Of a stretch of 64,000 bases of DNA, positions 30,803 through 40,296 are shown one piece after another (the first letter of the stretch is position 1; every line of letters starts with the position of its first letter). The notes beneath the pieces were generated by a model that was given only the letters and a program-made list of their open reading frames with translations, was not told where the DNA came from and ran no database searches. The position numbers and the translations under genes were made by a program. Source of the stretch: Lysobacter silvisoli (GTDB lineage Bacteria > Pseudomonadota > Gammaproteobacteria > Xanthomonadales > Xanthomonadaceae); contig NZ_QTSU01000001.1 of NCBI RefSeq assembly GCF_003382365.1, forward strand, positions 620,001 through 684,000. Direction: 5' to 3'.

Positions 30803-31383
30803 GCGCCGGCGCCGTTCTCCGGCTTGTTGCCCTTATCGCCTTTCTCGTGACCGGACTTGGCGTCCTTGTCGTCGAAGCCGAACTCGACCTGGCCGCGCAT
30901 GCGCGAACCCGGCGCGACGGTGACCACGCCGGCCTTGACGTCGCCGACCATCATGCCGCCCTCGAGCAGTTCGACGCGCTGCGCCGCGTCGATGTTGCCT
31001 TCGAGCTCGCCGGCGATCACGACCTTGCGCGCGCGCACGCCGCCGTTCAACTTGGCGCCGACCTCGATGGTGAGATCGCCGTCCACCTGCACGTCGCCCT
31101 TGAAGCGGCCGGCGATGCGGATGTGGCCCGAGCCTTGAATCTTGCCTTCGATAGACAGGTCCGAGGCGATCAGCGATTCCTTGCCGTTGTCGCGTTCCAC
31201 CGGCTTGGGCGCGTAGGAAGGCGAGGGCGCCGGGTTGCTGAAGTTCGCCGGCGCCGCGGGCGGCACGGCCTGGCCGAAGCTGATCTCGTTGGCGGTGTCG
31301 GGCTCGCGCTTGAGCGCGGTCTCCGGCTGCGGCGGCGGTACCGTCTCGCGCTTGGGCGAGTTGGGCTGATTGAAAATGGCCAT
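30799..31383 (-). CDS. Bactofilin-type polymer-forming cytoskeletal protein
   Basis: A 194-residue protein with a central bactofilin beta-helix (about 75-165): SLIASDLSIEGKIQGSGHIRIAGRFKGDVQVDGDLTIE and repeats such as VVIAGELEGNIDAAQRVELLEG. Flanks are disordered and Pro-rich (N-terminal, about 1-70) and charged (C-terminal GHEKGDKGNKPE). Bactofilins polymerise without nucleotide and organise shape or cell-wall functions at the membrane. Start ATG 31383 has AGAGGACG upstream. Confidence 0.92.
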   Translation of the reverse strand: MAIFNQPNSPKRETVPPPQPETALKREPDTANEISFGQAVPPAAPANFSNPAPSPSYAPKPVERDNGKESLIASDLSIEGKIQGSGHIRIAGRFKGDVQVDGDLTIEVGAKLNGGVRARKVVIAGELEGNIDAAQRVELLEGGMMVGDVKAGVVTVAPGSRMRGQVEFGFDDKDAKSGHEKGDKGNKPENGAGA

Positions 31384-31661
31384 GCGCGGCGTCCTCTGAA
31401 GTTCGGGGGAGACGTTCGGGTGAAGAACGGGTAACAGCGAGGTTGAGCTTGCGAGCCTAACACGCTGATACAACGCGACCGGTGTGATGCGTCTCACCAA
31501 ACCATGCAGCGGAATCGGCTGTCGCGGATTCAGTTTTGCGCATCCTGGCGCGGGCCGCGCAAAGGCTTGCGCGCGCTGCATTTCGCGCATGGCGCGAAGG
31601 CGTTGCGGGTACAGAGTGGTTTAGATTTCTTTCAGGACGATGAATGGGGCGACGTTGCGCC

Positions 31662-33146
31662 TCAGTGTTTCAGCAAGCTCAGCCACATCGGCAAGCTGGC
31701 AGCCAAGATCATGTGCGCGGCTGCGATCCAACCTGTCCAGCCGACGCGGCGGCGCGCTTCGTCCAAGGAGAGGCGCTTGCACCACGCATACAGCAAGTCG
31801 TGCAACACCGGTATTGCGCCGGCATATGCGCTGTTCAATATGGTCAAACCTTCGGACTGGCCGCCGTTCAGAGCGAACCGGCCGATCATGTGGGTCGCGA
31901 ACGCGCCGGTCATCATCGCCGCCACGACCACCATATGCTCTGGCCATGAGCGCGGTAACGACCAGACATAGCCGACCGCGAACAGCAGGATGATGGCCAC
32001 CGCTGGCCACCAGTGGCTGGCGATCAGGCCGGCGGCGAACCACAGGCCGGCGTAGAGCAACGGCGGGTAGTAGCCACGCATGCGTTCCAAGTGCGTGGCC
32101 AGCCGTCGACAGGCGGTCGTGATCAAGGTCCACGCTAGCAACACGCCAGTCAGTACCGCGAAACTCATTGCCACGTCTTGTAAAGGGCGGGTGTTGGCGT
32201 CGAACAAGGCGACCAAGCCCAGCAGCCCTCCGCCGTACAAGGCCATGCGCAGCGGCGTCACCATCAACCGACGCCAATTCAGGTTGTCGCGGTCGGTCAC
32301 GCGACGCCAGAAGTCTTTGCTTTCCGGGCTCAAGCGCGCGTCCGCCGCGCTGGGATAATCCTGCTCCAGGGTCAACAGCAGGCTCATAAGACGCGAAGGC
32401 AGCAGTGGCACCAGCAGCAGGAACAGCCGGCGCAGCCAACGGCGCGGACCCAGCAGTTCGTGCATCATCTCGCGGTCAACGGGCGTTTCTTCGCCAGGCG
32501 AGCGGTAGCGCGCGATCTCCTGGTCCAGGGCATGGGCCTCGTGCGCCTCGCGCAGGCGCTCGCTCAACTGGCGGCGCAGCCAATCGTCGTCGGAAGACAC
32601 GCCGTCCAGATCGAAGAACTGCAGGATCAGGCGCAGCGCATGCGGCGGCGGCAGCGGGTCGTTATGGGCCAGCATCGAGGCGACCGGCGTGCGCAGGGCC
32701 TGCTTGAGTTCCAGCGAGTACAGCGGCTCCAGGCTGCGCAGCCAGGCATCCAGCGCATGCGGCGGATCGGTCTGCGCGCGCTCGCTCAGTTCGTGCAGGA
32801 AACCGTCGACGTCGAAGCTCCTGCGTACGAAGCGCGGGCTGTCGTCTTCGGACGTCTCGTCGACCTCGTCGGCGTCGTAGGGCGAGGGCTGCGCTTCGTC
32901 CGCCGCGTCCGCGGCGCCGCCGGAACCGGCCACCTCCGAGGGGAGCGGCATCTCCTCGTCGTCGTCCTGCCACTCGTCGCGGTTGGCTGCGATCTCCAAG
33001 CAGCGCCGATACGCCTCGTTCAAGGCCTGGAATGCCGCCGGATCCTCATCCGGCCGGTTCTGGCGCAGGCGTTGGGCGTAGGCGCGCTTGATCGCGGCCT
33101 CGTCGGCATCGCGCTTCAGGCCGAGCAGGGCGAAGGGATTGCGCAT
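31662..33146 (-). CDS. J-domain-like membrane protein (HscC partner candidate), multi-spanning
   Basis: A 494-residue protein. The N-terminal J-like domain reads [27 protein letters not shown] and [17 protein letters not shown]. The HPD motif is RPD (QNRPDEDP), so the His needed to stimulate Hsp70 is replaced. An acidic linker (about 60-120) and a helical middle follow. The C-terminal half has about seven hydrophobic segments from RLFLLLVPLLPSRLM onward, so it is an inner-membrane protein. It starts at the last base of the preceding J-like gene, which itself is coupled to the hscC-like gene. Confidence 0.8.
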   Translation of the reverse strand: MRNPFALLGLKRDADEAAIKRAYAQRLRQNRPDEDPAAFQALNEAYRRCLEIAANRDEWQDDDEEMPLPSEVAGSGGAADAADEAQPSPYDADEVDETSEDDSPRFVRRSFDVDGFLHELSERAQTDPPHALDAWLRSLEPLYSLELKQALRTPVASMLAHNDPLPPPHALRLILQFFDLDGVSSDDDWLRRQLSERLREAHEAHALDQEIARYRSPGEETPVDREMMHELLGPRRWLRRLFLLLVPLLPSRLMSLLLTLEQDYPSAADARLSPESKDFWRRVTDRDNLNWRRLMVTPLRMALYGGGLLGLVALFDANTRPLQDVAMSFAVLTGVLLAWTLITTACRRLATHLERMRGYYPPLLYAGLWFAAGLIASHWWPAVAIILLFAVGYVWSLPRSWPEHMVVVAAMMTGAFATHMIGRFALNGGQSEGLTILNSAYAGAIPVLHDLLYAWCKRLSLDEARRRVGWTGWIAAAHMILAASLPMWLSLLKH

Positions 33147-33961
33147 CAACCGCCCGGGAACGAACCGCAGCGAACCAGTGCGAGCACGAACATGATGCAC
33201 ACCCAGATCGGCCAGAACGGGAAGCGGCTGCCGTCGTCCTCGTCGATGGCTTTGGCCTGGCCGAACAGCCGGTTGGCCGCGGCGGTGTGCTCGGATGTGA
33301 GCCGGGCGCGCTGCTGCAGTTCGGCGATGCGCGGCCACAGCCAGTCGTGCGCTGCGCCGACTTCGTCCAGGTGAAAGAAATGGAGCACGGCGGCCAGATG
33401 ACGTGGCGGCAGTTCGGGTGCGGCCAGCAGCGCGTCCAGTACCTGTGGCGCCAGCATCTCGCGCGCGCCAACGGCGTAAAAGGCGGGATGCGATTGTAGC
33501 CAGCGGTATACATCGCTATCGCTGCCGACGCTGGAGACTTCGAACAGCTCGGCGACGAAGGCGTGGTGGTCCAGGCGGATCTCGGCGCGCGCGTCGTCGC
33601 CGGCCTCGGCGGTCGTCGCCCCATCCTGCGCGTGCGAGGCATCGGCCAGTGGGCGATCCATGGCCAAGGCCGCGCTCAAGGCCTCGGGCGTCAAACGCAG
33701 CGCGAGCGCCTCTGCGGGCGACGGCTCTGCGCCGGCCTGCGCTTCCTGGTCATCGTCGTCCCAGTCGTCATCTGCGTAGTCTTCGCCGCCGCTGGCGCGC
33801 CAGGCGGCGTAGTCCAGGCACTGGCGATAGGCTTCGTTGAGTGCCTGGAACGCGGCGGGGTTTTCGTCCGGCCGCGCCTGGCGCAGCTCGCGCGCGTAGG
33901 CGCGGCGGATCTGCGCTTCGTCGGCGTCGGGTTCCAGCCCCAGCCGGGCGAATGCGTTCAC
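33146..33961 (-). CDS. J-domain-like protein with C-terminal membrane anchor (HscC partner candidate)
   Basis: Starts at GTG 33961, overlapping the Hsp70 stop as GTGA. The 271-residue product has the J-like start [48 protein letters not shown], again with RPD instead of HPD. An acidic [10 protein letters not shown] linker and a helical middle follow. The C-terminal [18 protein letters not shown] is a single tail-anchor-like helix. E. coli HscC also has dedicated J partners (DjlB and DjlC), which supports the pairing. Confidence 0.8.
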   Translation of the reverse strand: MNAFARLGLEPDADEAQIRRAYARELRQARPDENPAAFQALNEAYRQCLDYAAWRASGGEDYADDDWDDDDQEAQAGAEPSPAEALALRLTPEALSAALAMDRPLADASHAQDGATTAEAGDDARAEIRLDHHAFVAELFEVSSVGSDSDVYRWLQSHPAFYAVGAREMLAPQVLDALLAAPELPPRHLAAVLHFFHLDEVGAAHDWLWPRIAELQQRARLTSEHTAAANRLFGQAKAIDEDDGSRFPFWPIWVCIMFVLALVRCGSFPGG

Positions 33962-35649
33962 GCGTAGCCCTGGGCTTCGACCTGGTCGAGGAAGGCGGCG
34001 AACTGGCTGCGGTGTTCGGCGATGTCGCGCACGTCCTGGCCGTTGAGCACGGTGCGGAAACGCACCAGCGCCGACTGCAGCTGATCGCGCGCCCACAGCA
34101 GTTCCTCGTACAGGCGCTCGGCGCGCGCGATCACCGCGATGTTTTCCTGTTGATCGCGCGGGTGCACCTTGAGCGCGGACAGCGCGGCCAGGCGCGCGCG
34201 GATTTCCTCCGGCGCCAGCACGCCCGGGTTCTTCTCCAGCACCACCTCGCGGGTCAGGCCGGTGGACAGCGCGGTGGCCTCCACTTGCAGCAGGCCGTTG
34301 ATGTCGTAGGTGAAGCGGATGTCCAACGGGTTCTCGTTGCGGCGCTTGGCCGGGATTTCGATGGAGACCTTGCCCAGGCGCACGTTGTTCTCCACCCGCG
34401 GGCTCTCGCCCTGGTAGATCTCGAACTCCACCTCGCGTTGGCCGTCGTGGACCGGGTAGTAGCGCTCCACCCGGCTCACCGGCACGGTGCTGTTGCGGTG
34501 GATGATGGGCGAGAACACGCCGCTGACCAGCTGGCCGTTGCCGGTTTCCTCGGAAGTGTTCACCCCCAAGGTGTGCGGGCACACGTCGGTGAGGATGATC
34601 TCCTCCAGCGACTCGTCGCGCGCCTTCATGCCGGCGGCCACGCAGGCGCCCACGGCGATGGCCTCGTCCGGATTGACGTGGCGCAGCGGCAGGCGGCCGA
34701 ACATGCGCGAGACCAGGCGCGCGGCCAGCGGCATGCGCGAGGCGCCGCCGACCAGCACGATCTCGTCCAGCTGGTCCGGGCGCAGCTTGGCGTCGCGCAT
34801 GGCGCGCTCCAGCGGCGCGCGCAGGCGCTGCACCAGCGGGTCGCAGAGCTGGGCGAAGGCGTGTTCGTCGATGCGCCAGCGGCGCGGCTCGCGCTGCAGG
34901 GTCAGCTCCACTTCGGCGTCGTGGCCGTGGGCCAGCTCGCGCTTGGCCAGTTCCAGCCGGCGCTCCAGCTGGGCCAGTTCGGCCAGGGTCAGCCGTTCCA
35001 GCGCGATGCCCTGGTCGCGCAGGAACGCGTCGCGCATCGCGCGCGAGAAATCCTCGCCGCCCAGGAAGTTGTCGCCGGCGCTGGCGTGCACTTCCATCAC
35101 GCCCTCGAACATTTCCAGGATCGAAACGTCGAAGGTGCCGCCGCCCAGGTCGAACACCAGGTAGCGGCCGCTGCTGCGTTGCTGCAGCCCGTACGCCAGC
35201 GCCGCGGCGGTGGGCTCGTTGATCAGCCGTTCGACCTTGATCCCGGCCAGTTCGCCGGCGATGCGCGTGGCCTTGCGCTGGCTGTCGGAAAAGTAGGCCG
35301 GCACGCTGATCACCGCCTCCTCGACCTTGCCGCCCAGGTGCGCCTCGGCGTCGGCGATCAGCGACTTGAGGATCAGCGCGGACAATTCTTCCGGGCGGAA
35401 GCCGTGCTTACCCAGCACGGTACGGCGGTCGGTGCCCATCCAGCGCTTGAACGCGCCCACGCTGCGCTGCGGGTGCGAGACCAGCCGCTCCTGCGCGGCG
35501 CGGCCGACGATGACGCCGCCCTCGTCGTCCACGCTCACCACCGACGGCGTCAGCAGTTCGCCCAGGGCGTTGGGAATCAGCCGGGCCCCGTCCGGGCCGT
35601 AACTGCCGATCAGGGAATGGGTGGTGCCCAGGTCGATGCCGACGATCAT
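33958..35649 (-). CDS. hscC: HscC-type Hsp70 family chaperone
   Basis: A 563-residue Hsp70. The ATPase domain begins [15 protein letters not shown], with [46 protein letters not shown] and [10 protein letters not shown]. The substrate domain shows PHTLGVNT and a short helical lid without the EEVD tail. Length and lid shape match HscC rather than DnaK. It starts 22 bases after the mccB stop, same strand, so it may be transcribed with mccB. Two RPD-type J-like genes follow with overlapping stops and starts. The cellular clients are unknown. Confidence 0.88.
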   Translation of the reverse strand: MIVGIDLGTTHSLIGSYGPDGARLIPNALGELLTPSVVSVDDEGGVIVGRAAQERLVSHPQRSVGAFKRWMGTDRRTVLGKHGFRPEELSALILKSLIADAEAHLGGKVEEAVISVPAYFSDSQRKATRIAGELAGIKVERLINEPTAAALAYGLQQRSSGRYLVFDLGGGTFDVSILEMFEGVMEVHASAGDNFLGGEDFSRAMRDAFLRDQGIALERLTLAELAQLERRLELAKRELAHGHDAEVELTLQREPRRWRIDEHAFAQLCDPLVQRLRAPLERAMRDAKLRPDQLDEIVLVGGASRMPLAARLVSRMFGRLPLRHVNPDEAIAVGACVAAGMKARDESLEEIILTDVCPHTLGVNTSEETGNGQLVSGVFSPIIHRNSTVPVSRVERYYPVHDGQREVEFEIYQGESPRVENNVRLGKVSIEIPAKRRNENPLDIRFTYDINGLLQVEATALSTGLTREVVLEKNPGVLAPEEIRARLAALSALKVHPRDQQENIAVIARAERLYEELLWARDQLQSALVRFRTVLNGQDVRDIAEHRSQFAAFLDQVEAQGYA

Positions 35650-35671
35650 GCTGCTGCAGGTCCGTTGCGGG

Positions 35672-37282
35672 TTACATGCGGAAGACGCCGAAGCGGGTGC
35701 GGTCCTCGATCGGCGCGTTGAGGCTGGCCGACAGGCCCAAGCCCAGCACCCGGCGGGTGTCGGCCGGGTCGATGATGCCGTCGTCCCACAGCCGCGCGGT
35801 GGCGTAGTAGGGATTGCCCTGGGTCTCGTACTGCTCGCGGATCGGCGCCTTGAACGCGTCCTCTTCCTCGGCCGTCCACACCTTGCCGGCGGCTTCGATA
35901 CCATCGCGGCGCACGGTGGCCAGCACCGAGGCGGCCTGTTCGCCGCCCATCACGCTGATGCGCGCGTTCGGCCACATCCACAGGAAGCGCGCGCCGTAGG
36001 CGCGGCCGCACATGGCGTAGTTGCCGGCGCCGAAGCTGCCGCCGATGACCACGGTGAACTTGGGCACGTGCGAGCAGGCCACCGCGGTGACCATCTTGGC
36101 CCCGTCCTTGGCGATGCCCGCGTTCTCGTACTTCTTGCCGACCATGAAGCCGGTGATGTTCTGCAGGAACACCAGCGGGATGCCGCGCTGGTTGCACAGT
36201 TCGATGAAGTGCGCGCCCTTGAGCGCGCTCTCGGCGAACAGGATGCCGTTGTTGGCCACGATGCCCACCGGGTAGCCGTGCAGGTGGGCGAAGCCGGTGA
36301 CCAGGGTCTTGCCGTAGCGCGCCTTGAACTCCTGCAGCTCGCTGCCGTCGACGATGCGCGCGATCGCCTCGCGGATGTCGAAGGGCTTGCGCGTGTCCTT
36401 GGGCACGATGCCGTACAGCTCTTGCGCCGGGTACAGCGGCTCGCGCGCGGCCTGCGCCGCCACCGGCAAGGTCTTCTTGCGGTTGAACGTGGACACGATG
36501 TCGCGCGCGATCTGCAGCGCGTGGCGGTCGTCCTGGGCGAAATGGTCGGCCACGCCGGACACCGAGGTGTGCACGTCGGCGCCGCCCAGCGCTTCGGCAT
36601 CCACCACTTCGCCGGTGGCGGCCTTCACCAGCGGCGGGCCGCCAAGGAAGATCGTGCCCTGTTCCTTGACGATCACCGACTCGTCGCACATCGCCGGCAC
36701 GTAGGCGCCGCCGGCGGTGCAACTGCCCATGACCACGGCCACCTGCGGAATATTCTCGGCCGACAGCCGCGCCTGGTTGTAGAAGATGCGGCCGAAATGC
36801 TCGCGGTCGGGGAAGACCTCGTCCTGCAACGGCAGGAAGGCGCCGCCGGAGTCGACCAGGTAGACGCAGGGCAGGCGGTTCTCGCGCGCGATCTCCTGCG
36901 CGCGCAGGTGCTTCTTCACCGTCATCGGGAAATAGGTGCCGCCCTTGACCGTGGCGTCGTTGGCCACGATCACCACTTCCTGGCCCTGCACCCGGCCGAT
37001 GCCGGCGACCATGCCCGCGGCGGGCGCGGCGTCGTCGTACATGCCCTCGGCGGCCAGCGGTGCGATTTCCAGGAACGGCGAGCCCGGGTCCAGCAGCGCG
37101 GCGATGCGGTCGCGCGCGAGCAGCTTGCCGCGCTCGGTGTGCTTGGCCCGGGCCTTCTCGCCGCCGCCGCCGGCGGCGCGGGCCAGGCGCGCGTCGAGTT
37201 CCTCGACCAGGGCGCGGTGGTAGTCGACGTTGTCGCGGAAATCCTGCGAGCGCGGGTCCAGCTGGGAGGTGATCGCGGGCAT
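35672..37282 (-). CDS. Methylcrotonyl-CoA carboxylase carboxyltransferase subunit
   Basis: A 536-residue carboxyltransferase, partner of the biotin subunit at 22480-24483. N-terminal half: [38 protein letters not shown]-like segment, [21 protein letters not shown]-terminal half: [35 protein letters not shown], and [16 protein letters not shown], giving the acyl-CoA and biotin oxyanion holes. This set is typical of MCC beta. Start ATG 37282 ([12 protein letters not shown]) is preferred over ATG 37339, which adds a non-conserved tail. It carboxylates 3-methylcrotonyl-CoA in leucine breakdown. Confidence 0.93.
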   Translation of the reverse strand: MPAITSQLDPRSQDFRDNVDYHRALVEELDARLARAAGGGGEKARAKHTERGKLLARDRIAALLDPGSPFLEIAPLAAEGMYDDAAPAAGMVAGIGRVQGQEVVIVANDATVKGGTYFPMTVKKHLRAQEIARENRLPCVYLVDSGGAFLPLQDEVFPDREHFGRIFYNQARLSAENIPQVAVVMGSCTAGGAYVPAMCDESVIVKEQGTIFLGGPPLVKAATGEVVDAEALGGADVHTSVSGVADHFAQDDRHALQIARDIVSTFNRKKTLPVAAQAAREPLYPAQELYGIVPKDTRKPFDIREAIARIVDGSELQEFKARYGKTLVTGFAHLHGYPVGIVANNGILFAESALKGAHFIELCNQRGIPLVFLQNITGFMVGKKYENAGIAKDGAKMVTAVACSHVPKFTVVIGGSFGAGNYAMCGRAYGARFLWMWPNARISVMGGEQAASVLATVRRDGIEAAGKVWTAEEEDAFKAPIREQYETQGNPYYATARLWDDGIIDPADTRRVLGLGLSASLNAPIEDRTRFGVFRM

Positions 37283-37381
37283 CGGTACGGAGGCGGCGAA
37301 AGACGCGGCATCAAACCATAAAGCGGCGGCGCGGGCCAATGATGCTTGCGCCGTACGCGCGGGAATGCACGGGCGGTGTGC

Positions 37382-37410
37382 ACAAAAAGAAAGGCCCGCT
37401 TGCGCGGGCC
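37382..37410 (-). terminator. Intrinsic terminator of the first Ala-rich lipoprotein gene
   Basis: Stem GGCCCGC-TTGC-GCGGGCC at 37393-37410. On the minus strand it is followed by TTTCTTTTTGTG, a strong U-tract. It closes the gene ending at 37441 and separates it from mccB. Confidence 0.88.
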
Positions 37411-37440
37411 CTTCCGGTATCGCTAGGAGGCAAGCGCGAA

Positions 37441-37836
37441 TTACTTCTTCGCTTCTTCCTTCTTGGCCTCGGTGGCAGCGGCGTCGGCCTTGTCGGCGAC
37501 CTTCTGCGCAGCGTCGGCGGTGGCCTGGGCGGCGTCGGCGGTCGCAGCGGCGGCGCCGGCGGCGGCCTCCGAAGCGGCGGCGCTGGCGGCGTCGGCGGCG
37601 TTGTTCGCGGCAGCGCCGGCTTCGGCAGCGGCTTCGCCGGTGGCGGCGGCAGCGGCGTCGGCGCCTTCGGCGACGGCGGTGCCGGCGGCGTCGGCGGCCT
37701 GGGCGGCGGCGTCACCGGCCTGCTCGGCGGCGGCCGCGGCCTGAGCGGCCTCGTCCTTCGCGGTGTCGGTGTTGTTGGTGCAAGCCGACATGGCCAGGAC
37801 GGCGGCGGCGAGGAGGACGTAGAGCTTGGTGTTCAT
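37441..37836 (-). CDS. Ala-rich lipoprotein, paralogue 1 (131 aa)
   Basis: Signal peptide with lipobox LAMSAC (residues 1-19), then a long low-complexity region built of Ala, Asp, Glu, Gln and Thr in ADAAxxA-type units, ending KKEEAKK. The pattern predicts a continuous helix or coiled coil anchored by a lipid, probably to the outer membrane facing the periplasm. Paralogous to 38013-38381. An AAGGAGTT-like ribosome site is present upstream (revcomp of CTCCGAAGGAG region). Function unknown. Confidence 0.8.
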   Translation of the reverse strand: MNTKLYVLLAAAVLAMSACTNNTDTAKDEAAQAAAAAEQAGDAAAQAADAAGTAVAEGADAAAAATGEAAAEAGAAANNAADAASAAASEAAAGAAAATADAAQATADAAQKVADKADAAATEAKKEEAKK

Positions 37837-37956
37837 GGTTGTCTCCGAAGGAGTTGTCTGAAGGTTGAAAACAGCGGACGTACATCAGGCAACGCCAGTG
37901 CGCGCAGCGAGCCGGCCCTAGCCGGTTCTTCGTTCACTGACCACTACTCAGCTACG

Positions 37957-37984
37957 GAAAAGCCGCCGGTAACCCGGCGGCTTT
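37957..37984 (-). terminator. Intrinsic terminator of the second Ala-rich lipoprotein gene
   Basis: AAAGCCGCCGG-GTTA-CCGGCGGCTTTT read on the minus strand, located 28 bases past the stop of the gene at 38013. Confidence 0.85.
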
Positions 37985-38012
37985 CCCAGTCTTGCGTACC
38001 CGGTGAGGGGTA

Positions 38013-38381
38013 TTACTTCTTCGGCTCTTCCTTAGCAGCATCGGTCGCCTGGTTGGCGGCCGAAGCGGCGTCGGCGGCGGCGTCGGCAGCCTTGCCAGCG
38101 GCGTCGGCAGCGGCGTCGGCAGCGGCCGGGGTGGCGGCAGCGGCAGCGGCGTCGGCCGAGGTGGCGGCGGCGTCGGCAGCGGTAGCGGCCGTGTCGGCAG
38201 CAGCCTGAGCGGCGTCGGCAGCGGCGGCGTCGCCGGTGGCGGCGGCGGCGTCGGCGGTGGCCTGGGCTTCGGTCGAAGCAGCGGCAGCGTCAGCAGCGGC
38301 GTCATCAGCCTGCTTCTGGTTCGAGCAAGCGGCCAGGGCCAGGCCCAGGGCCAGGGCGAGCAGCGCCTTGTTGAAAGTCAT
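38013..38381 (-). CDS. Ala-rich lipoprotein, paralogue 2 (122 aa)
   Basis: MTFNKALLALALGLALAAC is a lipoprotein signal with lipobox LAAC. The mature part is almost entirely Ala/Asp/Thr repeats (ADAAATSADAAAAAA type), ending AKEEPKK. Same layout as the neighbour at 37441-37836, but each gene has its own terminator, so they are separate transcripts. Likely a helical envelope protein, expected to be abundant given the strong signals. No named family recognised. Confidence 0.8.
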   Translation of the reverse strand: MTFNKALLALALGLALAACSNQKQADDAAADAAAASTEAQATADAAAATGDAAAADAAQAAADTAATAADAAATSADAAAAAATPAAADAAADAAGKAADAAADAASAANQATDAAKEEPKK

Positions 38382-38504
38382 GATTCGGTTTCCTCGTCGA
38401 TTAGTTAGGCAACGCGCAGTTGCGCGCCGATAACATGATGACAAGCCAGTGACGCGTGTCAAGCGGCTTGGCCGGTTTTTTTTTAACAACGCGTTTTTAA
38501 CTTT

Positions 38505-39680
38505 TTACAGAAGTTCCACCGCGATCGCCGTGGCCTCGCCACCGCCGATGCACAGGGAAGCCACGCCGCGCTTGCCGCCGCGGGCACGCAGGGCGTTCAG
38601 CAGGGTCACCACCAGGCGGGCGCCGCTGGCGCCGATCGGGTGGCCCAGGGCCACCGCGCCGCCGTTGACGTTGAGCTTGTCGTGGGGGATGCCCAGGTCC
38701 TTCATCGGCGCCATGGCGACCACCGAAAACGCTTCATTGATCTCGAAAAGATCGACGTCGGCGACGGTCCAGCCGGCCTTTTCCAGCACGTTTGAAATCG
38801 CTTTCACCGGTGCGGTGGTGAACCACTCGGGGGCCTGGGCGTGGCCGGCGTGGGCGACGATGCGCGCCAGCGGCTTGAGCCCGCGCGCGGCGGCGTTGTC
38901 GGCCGACATCAGCACCGCGGCGGCGGCGCCGTCGGAAATCTTCGAGGACGCGGCGGCGGTGAGCACGCCGTCCTTGCCGAACGCCGGGCGCAGGCCCGGG
39001 ATCTTGCTGACATCGATCTTGCCCGGCTCTTCGTCGTTGTCCACGACCACGTCGCCCTTGCGGCCCTTGACCGTGACCGGGACGATCTCGTCCTTGAACG
39101 CGCCGTTGGCCACGGCGGCCTGGGCGCGCTTCACGCTTTCCTCGGAATAGGCGTCGATGGCCGCGCGGTCGTAGCCGTAGGAGGCGCAGGTGGCGTCGCC
39201 GAACACGCCCATGGCCTTGCCGTCGTAGGGGTTGGTCAGGCCGTCCCAGGCCATGTGGTCGAGCATCTCGGCGCTGCCGTAGCGGATGCCGGTGCGCGAA
39301 TTGTTGAGCAGGTGCGGGGCGTTGGTCATCGACTCCATGCCGCCGGCGACCACGACCTGGGCCGAGCCGGCCTTGATCAGGTCGTGCCCCAGCATGATCG
39401 CCTTCATGCCCGAGCCGCAGACTTTATTGATGGTGGTGCAGCCGGCCGCGGTCGGCAGGCCCGCGCCCAGCGAGGCCTGGCGCGCCGGGGCCTGGCCCAG
39501 GCCGGCGGGCAGCACGCAGCCCATGATCACTTCGTCGACCTGGTCGGCGGCCACGCCGGCCTGGTCCAGCGCGCCGGCGATGGCGGCGGTACCCAGGGCG
39601 GGGGTGGGGACGCCGGTGAACTGGCCGAGGAAGGAACCGATGGCGGTGCGCTTGGCACCTACGATGACGACGTCGCTCAT
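38505..39680 (-). CDS. Acetyl-CoA acetyltransferase (thiolase)
   Basis: A 391-residue thiolase. Nucleophile Cys in NKVCGSGMKAI, the GGMESMTNAP loop, the NEAFSV motif, HPIGASGARL active-site His and CIGGGEATAIAVE with the second Cys. It interconverts acetoacetyl-CoA and acetyl-CoA, and some members also cleave 2-methylacetoacetyl-CoA from isoleucine. Start ATG 39680 gives the standard SDVVIVGAKRTAIG N-terminus. With HMG-CoA lyase and the SDR in the window it completes branched-chain acyl-CoA breakdown. Confidence 0.93.
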   Translation of the reverse strand: MSDVVIVGAKRTAIGSFLGQFTGVPTPALGTAAIAGALDQAGVAADQVDEVIMGCVLPAGLGQAPARQASLGAGLPTAAGCTTINKVCGSGMKAIMLGHDLIKAGSAQVVVAGGMESMTNAPHLLNNSRTGIRYGSAEMLDHMAWDGLTNPYDGKAMGVFGDATCASYGYDRAAIDAYSEESVKRAQAAVANGAFKDEIVPVTVKGRKGDVVVDNDEEPGKIDVSKIPGLRPAFGKDGVLTAAASSKISDGAAAAVLMSADNAAARGLKPLARIVAHAGHAQAPEWFTTAPVKAISNVLEKAGWTVADVDLFEINEAFSVVAMAPMKDLGIPHDKLNVNGGAVALGHPIGASGARLVVTLLNALRARGGKRGVASLCIGGGEATAIAVELL

Positions 39681-39805
39681 GGGAACTCCGGAGTAGTACG
39701 GCCGGCGCAGGGGCCGGAACCACCCGATTATGCGACTCGATGCTGCAGTGCCGCAAATGCCGGATTTGGGGGTGTAGGGGGCGTGCGGTGCGGGGGCGGG
39801 AGCGC

Positions 39806-40287
39806 GGTCGCGGCTCACGCCGCTCCTACCCCAAAGCGCGAGCGGCGTCGCAAGCTGCGGCGCGACGGAGGGGCCGGAATTGGCCCTGAACCGCTCAGCT
39901 TGGTGTACCGCCGTGCAACGGCCGAATGCCGGCTTTGGGGCAGGGGCGGCGCAAGCCGCGACCGATCCCTGCAAATTTGCGTCGCCGACCCGCCTGCGAC
40001 GTATTCCCGATCGCGGCTCACGCCGCTCCCACAGAGAGCAGCAGCGCCGGAACCTAGGTGTAGGAGCTGCGCAAGCTGCGACCACGCCAATGCACGCACC
40101 CGCGCCACCTCCGGCCACATCAATCGCGGCTCACGCCGCTCCTACCCCAAAGCGAGAGCGCTCCCCGCTTTCTGTGGGAGCGGCGTAAGCCGCGATGAGC
40201 TCCACACCCGGCGTACCCACAACGCAAAAGGCCGGCGCATGCGCCGGCCTTTTGCCATCCCGCAATCGCGGCTTACGCCGCTGCCAC
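39806..40287. repeat. Dense array of seven GTAG-type REP hairpins
   Basis: Copies at 39806-39829 (inverted), 39939-39964 (forward, decayed head CAGG), 40009-40032 (inverted), 40060-40085 (forward, GCTGC variant), 40121-40146 (inverted), 40170-40196 (forward) and 40265-40287 (inverted). Forward and inverted copies largely alternate. They fill the gap 39681-40296, which contains no gene. Confidence 0.85.
40225..40254. terminator. Bidirectional intrinsic terminator after isovaleryl-CoA dehydrogenase
   Basis: CAAAAGGCCGGCGCA followed by TGCGCCGGCCTTTTG, a 15-bp perfect palindrome with A and T tracts, 43 bases past the stop of the minus-strand gene at 40297. Confidence 0.85.
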
Positions 40288-40296
40288 GGCGACGCG

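Noticed and set aside
37441-38381. Low-complexity Ala-rich ORFs as spurious reading frames
   Set aside because: I first suspected a GC artefact, but both have proper lipobox signal peptides, ribosome sites and dedicated terminators, so I kept them as genes.
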